Assembly: GCA_016208525.1 (NCBI GenBank)
Contig: JACQYJ010000007.1
Location: 1-9,630, forward strand
Length of the DNA stretch: 9,630 nt
Source: Deltaproteobacteria bacterium
Lineage (GTDB): Bacteria > Desulfobacterota > JAENJC01
Direction: 5' to 3'
Shown: in pieces, positions 5,335 through 9,630 of the stretch
How the letters are laid out: every line of letters starts with the position of its first letter
How positions within the stretch are numbered: the first letter of the stretch is position 1
Position numbers and translations under genes: made by a program
The notes under the pieces: generated by a model
The model's input: the letters and a program-made list of their open reading frames with translations, nothing else
What the model was told of the DNA's origin: nothing
Databases searched by the model: none

Positions 5335-6859
5335 TCTTATCTCTATAATAATCAATAATGGCCTCAGCCAAAGCTGGGATTGTATAGTCCTTCGGCATTA
5401 TCGCCGTCTCAATGCCATACTTACGGGCTGTCTCCGCAGTTATAGGTCCGATGCTTGCCACTTTCACGTCCTTAAGGAACCTTATCCCTACTCCCTCATC
5501 AAACATCTGCAGAAAATTGGTTACAGTTGAGGAACTGGCAAAGGCGACTGCATCGATCTTGCCCTGCTTGAATAAATCCATTATATCCTCTGTCTTACCC
5601 TCGGGCCTGATGGTTTTGTAGGCTGTGACAACATCAACAGCAGCGCCCATTCTGACAAGCTCATCGGGAAGTATCTCCCTTGCCACCTCAGCCCTTGGAA
5701 TAAGTATCCTCATTCCCTTCACATCTCCAAGCCCTTCCAAGATACCTTCTGCCCTGTATTCCTTTGGGACAAAATCCAATCTTAGGCCCAGCTCCTCTAT
5801 CTCAGATGCGGTCTTAGGCCCTATGGCGCAGAGTTTAATACCCTTCAGGTCCCTTACGTCCCTGCCGTTGGCCTTCAGCCTTTCAATAAAATACTTTACC
5901 CCGTTTACACTGGTGAATATCGCCCAGTGGTAACTATCAATCCTTTCTATGGCGGAGTCAATGGCATCCCATGAGGCCGGGGGCGCTATCCTGATGGTTG
6001 GGAATTCGACCACACAGGCGCCCTCTCTCTCCAATATCTCAGCGAAGTCCGATGCCTGCTCTCTTGCCCTTGTTACGACAATCCTCTTACCAAACAAAGG
6101 TCTTGTATCAAACCATCTTAACTTTTCCCTCAATGATACCACACCGCCAACCACTGTAACTGCAGGCGCTCTAAAATCAGCCATCCTGGCCTTTTTGGCA
6201 ATATCCGCAACAGTGCCGATAAGCGTTTCCTGTTCAGGGGTGGTTCCCCATCTAATAAGGGCAACCGGCGTTTTTGGGTCACGGCCGTTATCCATAAGCT
6301 TCTTCATGTTCTGTTCCAGGTTGGCCATACCCATGAAGAATACTATGGTTCCCACTCCAGTTGCAATCCTGTCCCAGCACAGGTTGGAATCGGCTTTTGT
6401 CGGGTTTTCATGGCCTGTGATAAAGGTTGCTGTTGCAGTAAAGTCTCTGTGTGTAATAGGTATGCCTGCATATGCAGGGGCTGCAACACCTGCGGTAACA
6501 CCCGGAACAACCTCAAAGGGGATACCAGCGTTGACAAGGGCCTCAGCCTCTTCTCCGCCGCGGCCAAAGATAAAGGGGTCTCCACCTTTCACCCTGGCCA
6601 CCACTTTGTTTTCTTTGGCTTTTTTAACAAGTATCTCATTAATTTTATACTGGGGAAGAGTGTGGCAACCGCCTCTTTTGCCCACATATATGACCTCGGC
6701 TCCTTCCTTGGCGTATTCAAGGAACTTTTTATTTGCAAGATGGTCGTATACGAGGACATCAGACCCCTTAATCTTCTCTATCGCCTTAAGTGTGATAAGG
6801 CCCGGATCGCCAGGCCCCACACCAACAAGGTAAACGATGCCTGGGTTTATCTCAGCCAA
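5315..6859 (-). CDS. cobA-hemD: Uroporphyrinogen-III C-methyltransferase / uroporphyrinogen-III synthase fusion
   Basis: This 514-residue bifunctional protein starts with a SAM-dependent methyltransferase (about 1-245). That half makes precorrin-2 for siroheme and cobalamin: VGVGPGDPGL at 12-21, VVARVKGGDPFIFGRGGEE at 86-104, VVPGVTAGVAAPAYAGIPITHR at 117-138 and a C-terminal AVTVVGGVV. The second half (about 255-505) is HemD, which cyclises hydroxymethylbilane: FGKRIVVTRAREQ at 256-268, WAIFTSVNGV at 312-321, LIPRAEVAREILP and AVAFASSSTVTNFL. The start is TTG at 6859, supported by GGGGAGGT nine bases upstream; no in-frame ATG precedes it before a stop. The last residues, I-S-P-Q-R-R, and the TAA come from the inverted end of the element at 4997-5334, so the original C-terminus was probably replaced by a few residues. 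Confidence 0.95.
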   Translation of the reverse strand: MAEINPGIVYLVGVGPGDPGLITLKAIEKIKGSDVLVYDHLANKKFLEYAKEGAEVIYVGKRGGCHTLPQYKINEILVKKAKENKVVARVKGGDPFIFGRGGEEAEALVNAGIPFEVVPGVTAGVAAPAYAGIPITHRDFTATATFITGHENPTKADSNLCWDRIATGVGTIVFFMGMANLEQNMKKLMDNGRDPKTPVALIRWGTTPEQETLIGTVADIAKKARMADFRAPAVTVVGGVVSLREKLRWFDTRPLFGKRIVVTRAREQASDFAEILEREGACVVEFPTIRIAPPASWDAIDSAIERIDSYHWAIFTSVNGVKYFIERLKANGRDVRDLKGIKLCAIGPKTASEIEELGLRLDFVPKEYRAEGILEGLGDVKGMRILIPRAEVAREILPDELVRMGAAVDVVTAYKTIRPEGKTEDIMDLFKQGKIDAVAFASSSTVTNFLQMFDEGVGIRFLKDVKVASIGPITAETARKYGIETAIMPKDYTIPALAEAIIDYYRDKISPQRR

Positions 6860-6868
6860 TGAAAAGCT

Positions 6869-6876
6869 ACCTCCCC
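6869..6876 (-). promoter_or_regulatory. cobA-hemD ribosome binding site
   Basis: GGGGAGGT on the minus strand, nine bases before the TTG at 6859. It supports the rare start codon. Confidence 0.75.
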
Positions 6877-6886
6877 GGAGTCTTCA

Positions 6887-6892
6887 ATTATA
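6887..6892 (-). promoter_or_regulatory. Possible -10 box ahead of cobA-hemD
   Basis: A perfect TATAAT reads on the minus strand in the 89-base gap between the zinc-finger gene and cobA-hemD. No good -35 box lies at the right spacing. An internal promoter here would restore heme-gene expression downstream of the inserted genes, but it remains a guess. Confidence 0.3.
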
Positions 6893-6948
6893 AAAACCTT
6901 ATACGCTATTAAGATGACATCCACAAGCCCACATCTAAAAGCATATCC

Positions 6949-7629
6949 CTACCCCACATACCCGCACTCTCCTGCACGGGGGGAGTTAACCACCGGCAAA
7001 AACATATCTTCGCCGCATTCGTGCCCCTTTGCACACCTGTCGCAAAGCCAGCCTCCGCCCGACCAGGAGCATTCCGCACATATTATTGATGCGGCGGCCT
7101 TTCCACACGATTCACACATTATCAAAGGAGGATTATTTCTCGCCATCAGTTGGACTGACTTGCCTTTAAATACACCTTCTCTTTCAGAGACAACCCTCAG
7201 GGTAAGCTCTGTCGTCGTGCCGAAATCATACTCATGGTAAAATTTCAGGCCGGGTGATAAAACATCTCCCAGAACCCTCTCTATGTCTTCATCCCCAAAT
7301 TCATTATCTGTATCAGCCGAGTAGGAGACGCCGCCTATCCTGAATGCGCTCAGATGACCGCAGCACTCAAGCCATGTCTCTCTGAGGAAGCTGTCAAGGT
7401 CTTCCAATGTCGCATTTGCAGGCGCCTCGATATGCATCCAATACTCAGGCAAATACCTTCCCTCAACCAATATATGAAAAATCCTTGCGCTTTTGGTTCG
7501 TCCCTTAACCGGCAACGCCTCAATAACAGCCTTCCTTTGCTTGCATGACTGCAAATGCCTTGTCATAGCGGCCTTACTAAAGGTATCGCTGCAAAAAATA
7601 CACTTCCCTTCCGATTTTGTTTTCTTCAT
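6949..7629 (-). CDS. Plasmid pRiA4b ORF-3-like protein with N- and C-terminal zinc-binding modules
   Basis: This 226-residue protein has three parts. Residues 10-29 form a short zinc-finger pattern (C10-x2-C13-x11-H25-x3-C29). Residues about 47-160 match the PRiA4_ORF3 family (PF07929, also labelled IS1096 passenger TnpR-like): RIFHILVEGRYLPEYWMHIE, LEDLDSFLRETWLECCGHLSAF and the hallmark YEYDFG-like HEYDFGTTTELTLRV. Residues 172-205 hold repeated Cys pairs (C172/C175, C184/C187, C196/C199) plus His203 and Cys205, likely binding two or more zinc ions. The function is unknown; the family is spread by plasmids and mobile elements. The start is supported by GGGAGG four bases upstream of the ATG. 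It follows mntA in the same direction and looks like part of the same inserted cassette. Confidence 0.85.
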   Translation of the reverse strand: MKKTKSEGKCIFCSDTFSKAAMTRHLQSCKQRKAVIEALPVKGRTKSARIFHILVEGRYLPEYWMHIEAPANATLEDLDSFLRETWLECCGHLSAFRIGGVSYSADTDNEFGDEDIERVLGDVLSPGLKFYHEYDFGTTTELTLRVVSEREGVFKGKSVQLMARNNPPLIMCESCGKAAASIICAECSWSGGGWLCDRCAKGHECGEDMFLPVVNSPRAGECGYVG

Positions 7630-7729
7630 TTATCCTCCCGTTTTCTCGGTCTTGTAGCCCTCAACCGCCTTCTTGAACCTCGCCTCGCACTCTGAGACAG
7701 CCGAAATATATGGTGTCAAACATTCCCAT
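7630..7729 (-). pseudogene. Broken small gene between mntA and the zinc-finger gene
   Basis: An ATG at 7729, inside the last codons of mntA and eight bases after AGGGG, begins MGMFDTIYFGC. From memory this resembles the start of a family of small zinc-ribbon proteins of phages and bacteria. That frame stops after 22 codons (TGA at 7661-7663). In another frame a coding-like tail (ECEARFKKAVEGYKTEKTGG) ends in a TAA directly before the ATG of the next gene. Together they look like the head and tail of one small gene joined out of frame by an internal deletion. Alternatively, only a 22-residue peptide is made, or neither piece is coding. The family assignment rests on about ten residues. Confidence 0.4.
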
Positions 7730-8141
7730 GATGTAAACCCCTGAACCCTTCGCTCTTCATGTGCCTGTCCATGAAATACTGCCAGTCGTGATATTGGCCG
7801 AGGGCCTTGCATTCATAAGCAAACCGCTCATCTTCGTTATTGTCAACCAGCACAATCCCCTTGCTGATTATCTCAAATGCAAGAAGAGGGTTGTCCATCC
7901 GGTTCAAGACCACAACCTCAACAGCGTCAGTCCCGAGAGTAACCGCAAGCCTGTCCTCGATCCTGAACTTCTGCCAGACGGGGTTTTCTTCTAATAGCTC
8001 CTCGTTAATATAAACCGCTATGTCCCAGTCGCTCCTCTCCGAGGCAGTCCCCACTGCGCGGGAGCCGAAGAGGTAGGCAAAGACAATGGAGGATTCCTGA
8101 GAAAGCGCCTCTACGACAACTTTTCTTTCGCCGGTTGCCAT
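7716..8141 (-). CDS. mntA: MNT-type nucleotidyltransferase antitoxin of a HEPN/MNT pair
   Basis: This 141-residue protein has the minimal nucleotidyltransferase signature FGSRAVGTASERSDWDIAVY. That gives G26-S27, ten residues, then D38-x-D40 (GSx10DxD). A third acidic position is Glu75 in VEVVVLN, where family members usually carry Asp or Glu. It ends with the family-like NPLLAFEIISKGIVLVD segment. In characterised pairs, MntA neutralises HepT by transferring AMP to the tyrosine of the HepT Rx4HxY motif. The ATG overlaps the hepT stop (TAATG), implying coupled translation. The last codons overlap the start of the broken small gene downstream. Confidence 0.9.
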   Translation of the reverse strand: MATGERKVVVEALSQESSIVFAYLFGSRAVGTASERSDWDIAVYINEELLEENPVWQKFRIEDRLAVTLGTDAVEVVVLNRMDNPLLAFEIISKGIVLVDNNEDERFAYECKALGQYHDWQYFMDRHMKSEGFRGLHHGNV

Positions 8142-8551
8142 TATCGGGCAGCCTCCTCCACATAACCGATAAATCCCTCAACGTCAGTGAGTCCTTTATT
8201 TAAAAAGTTTTCCAATGTCGGAACCGTGTCTTTCAGATAGTCGTGGGCCAGGAAGTTCCTGAGTCCTGCTATATAAGAAAAGTTATAGGCAAACTCCTCC
8301 GGCACTATCTTGAATTCGCCGAGCTTGTGTATAGTATCCCTGTAAGTGGCCGGCTTGGGATGCCCCTTCCTTATAATTATCAGGTCAGCCACATCAAGGA
8401 CGACCTCGGCAATCAGAAATACCGACCTCTCAACGATCTTCCTTGTATCAGCAGAAGTTTTCAGAGTTGACAAAAACCGCTCCCGGTTGTCCTTCAGGTA
8501 GACAACCTCTTCCTTAAGCCTCTGTAATTTTTGGAATAAGAGCTCGGTCAT
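8141..8551 (-). CDS. hepT: HEPN-domain ribonuclease toxin, HepT/DUF86 family
   Basis: This 136-residue all-helical protein is of the HepT type (PF01934, DUF86). The catalytic Rx4HxY motif is intact as RNFLAHDY (R98, H103, Y105), preceded by AYNFSYIAGL. The earlier helices carry the family pattern IVERSVFLIAEVVLDVADLIIIRKGHPKPATYRDTI. Known members are RNases that act on RNA or tRNA and are silenced by AMPylation of the motif tyrosine (Y105 here). The ATG lies eight bases after the hemC stop. A GGGAGGG sits 16 bases upstream inside the hemC end, so translation may depend on coupling to hemC. The toxin-first order with the antitoxin directly following matches known hepT-mntA pairs. Confidence 0.92.
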   Translation of the reverse strand: MTELLFQKLQRLKEEVVYLKDNRERFLSTLKTSADTRKIVERSVFLIAEVVLDVADLIIIRKGHPKPATYRDTIHKLGEFKIVPEEFAYNFSYIAGLRNFLAHDYLKDTVPTLENFLNKGLTDVEGFIGYVEEAAR

Positions 8552-8559
8552 GTTTGTGT

Positions 8560-9489
8560 CTAAAACGCCCTCCCGTAGACCTCTTCGAGGATCTCTTTTG
8601 CCCCCATTGAAAGAAGCTTTTCTCCAAGCTCGGCGCCAAGTCTTTCGTAATCCACTGCGTTACCTTCTACCGTATCTTTCACTATCCTTTTACCATCCAC
8701 GCTTCCAACAAGGCCCCTCATGGTAATCTTCCCGTCCGCTACGGCGGCGTAACCGGCTATAGGGACCTGACAGCCGCCTTCAAGCCTTTTTAAAAAGGCC
8801 CTCTCTGCCCTCACTGCAACGGAGGTTTCGTAGTGATTAAAGAAAGAGATTAATTCATTTACCTCTTTATCGTCTATGCTGCACTCTATTCCAAGGGCCC
8901 CCTGGCCAATTGCTGGGATTGATATATCAACAGATATATATTCCGAGACGTTGTCGGCAAGTCCCAGTCTCTTAACGCCGGCGGCGGCAAGGATGACAGC
9001 GTCGTACTGACCCTCCTTCTGCTTCCTTATCCTTGTCTCCACATTCCCCCGCAGCATCTCCATCTTTAAATCCGGCCTGTAGTGGCAAAGCTGGGTCTGG
9101 CGCCTGAGAGAGCTTGTGCCTATAATGGCCCCTTCCTTGAGATCTTTGAGCTTGATACTATTTGATATCAGGGCATCCTTTACATCCTCCCTCTCTGTTA
9201 TGCACGCAAGGTGCAGCCCTGCGGGGAAGTCGGTTGGTACATCCTTCATGGAATGGACCGCTATGTCCACCTCTTTCCTCAGGAGGGCCTCCTCTATCTC
9301 CTTTGTAAAAAGCCCCTTCCCGCCCACTTTTGCAAGAGGGACATCAAGGATCTTGTCTCCTGTGGTCTTTATCCTGGCAAGGGTCACCGTCATTCCGGGA
9401 TATCTCTTTTCCAGTTCGGACTTTACCCAGTTCGCCTGCCATAAAGCCAGGGCGCTTGCTCTTGTTCCGATTCTGAGCTCTTTTCTCAT
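8560..9489 (-). CDS. hemC: Hydroxymethylbilane synthase (porphobilinogen deaminase)
   Basis: HemC joins four porphobilinogens into hydroxymethylbilane, which HemD then cyclises. Counted from the ATG at 9489, the protein has 309 residues, the usual length. It starts MRKELRIGTRASALALWQ. It carries KTTGDKILD, KGLFTKEIEEALL, the catalytic aspartate in HSMKDVPT (Asp83), GTSSLRRQTQL, RGNVETR, and the dipyrromethane-cofactor cysteine in LEGGCQVPI (Cys240). GGAGG four bases upstream (9494-9498) fixes the start. The frame stays open to the window edge, but those codons cover the promoter and are unlikely to be translated. It heads the minus-strand heme operon, with hepT following after eight bases. 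Confidence 0.97.
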   Translation of the reverse strand: MRKELRIGTRASALALWQANWVKSELEKRYPGMTVTLARIKTTGDKILDVPLAKVGGKGLFTKEIEEALLRKEVDIAVHSMKDVPTDFPAGLHLACITEREDVKDALISNSIKLKDLKEGAIIGTSSLRRQTQLCHYRPDLKMEMLRGNVETRIRKQKEGQYDAVILAAAGVKRLGLADNVSEYISVDISIPAIGQGALGIECSIDDKEVNELISFFNHYETSVAVRAERAFLKRLEGGCQVPIAGYAAVADGKITMRGLVGSVDGKRIVKDTVEGNAVDYERLGAELGEKLLSMGAKEILEEVYGRAF

Positions 9490-9493
9490 TAAG

Positions 9494-9498
9494 CCTCC
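9494..9498 (-). promoter_or_regulatory. hemC ribosome binding site
   Basis: GGAGG on the minus strand, four bases before the ATG at 9489. It rejects the longer in-frame extension. Confidence 0.85.
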
Positions 9499-9518
9499 AA
9501 AATTGTAAATGTCCTCAG

Positions 9519-9548
9519 AATATACTCCATGAGCGCCTTTTAAGTCAA
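9519..9548 (-). promoter_or_regulatory. Sigma70-type promoter of the hemC operon
   Basis: On the minus strand, TTGACT (9543-9548) and TATATT (9519-9524) are separated by 18 bases. They predict a transcript start about 20-25 bases before the hemC ATG, just ahead of its ribosome site. This implies that hemC is the first gene of the unit and that hemA, if nearby, is transcribed separately. Confidence 0.6.
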
Positions 9549-9615
9549 CAAAATCATCAGTAAGGGGAAGTTCTATCCTACGGATGTTATGTCGTTTTAT
9601 AAGAATTGAATTAGA

Positions 9616-9630
9616 ACCTAAAAACTGCAA
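9616..9630 (+). repeat. Possible edge of a third CACAGAG-type repeat copy
   Basis: The last bases, ACCTAAAAACTGCAA, match 5041-5054 in the same orientation apart from one extra A, and match the reverse complement of about 46-57. Only 15 bases are visible before the window ends. Confidence 0.4.

Noticed and set aside
5949..6833. Long plus-strand open frame of 294 codons opposite cobA-hemD
   Set aside because: It lies wholly antisense to a strongly supported CobA-HemD gene and its translation shows no family motifs. Long antisense frames are expected from the codon use of the real gene.
9490..9630. In-frame N-terminal extension of HemC by 47 codons
   Set aside because: A GGAGG directly before the ATG at 9489 and the usual HemC N-terminus fix the start. 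The extension overlaps a good promoter and reaches a repeat at the window edge.

Overview
The window looks like chromosomal DNA from a Gram-negative anaerobe or facultative bacterium of the Nitrospirota/Desulfobacterota kind. This is an inference from gene content (CobA-HemD fusion, HemB with a Cys/Asp/Cys metal site, DUF2400 and DUF3467 proteins, a secreted OB-fold protein) and from many short palindromic intergenic repeats. It is not a phylogenetic result.

Layout. 1-1140: a DUF2400/TIGR02757 protein on the minus strand, flanked by two perfect copies of a 33-base direct repeat. 1187-1975: a divergent xylose-isomerase-like TIM-barrel (endonuclease IV fold) protein. 1976-2293: no clear gene; a C-rich palindromic repeat, a short open frame that may be a gene remnant, and a candidate promoter. 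2294-2698: a small exported OB-fold protein ending in a strong terminator at 2723-2759. 2764-3247: an RDD-family membrane protein on the minus strand whose frame is broken, probably by an internal deletion. 3248-3595: a mosaic of repeat remnants with no credible gene.

3596-9548 is a minus-strand heme/siroheme operon read right to left. A good sigma70-type promoter (9519-9548) is followed by hemC, hepT, mntA, a broken small gene, a pRiA4-ORF3-like zinc-finger protein, cobA-hemD, a DUF3467 gene and hemB. HemC, the HemD half and HemB act in the steps from 5-aminolevulinate to uroporphyrinogen III. The CobA half diverts uroporphyrinogen III to siroheme or cobalamin.

Two things stand out. First, an accessory HEPN/MNT toxin-antitoxin pair plus a zinc-finger gene sits between hemC and cobA-hemD, in the same transcription direction and tightly packed. 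Second, mobile or palindromic repeats occupy the operon junctions. A roughly 338-base element with inverted ends lies between cobA-hemD and the DUF3467 gene, and its end encodes the last residues and stop codon of CobA-HemD. A C-rich palindrome fills the gap between the DUF3467 gene and hemB.

I see no rRNA, tRNA, CRISPR array, transposase gene or prophage.
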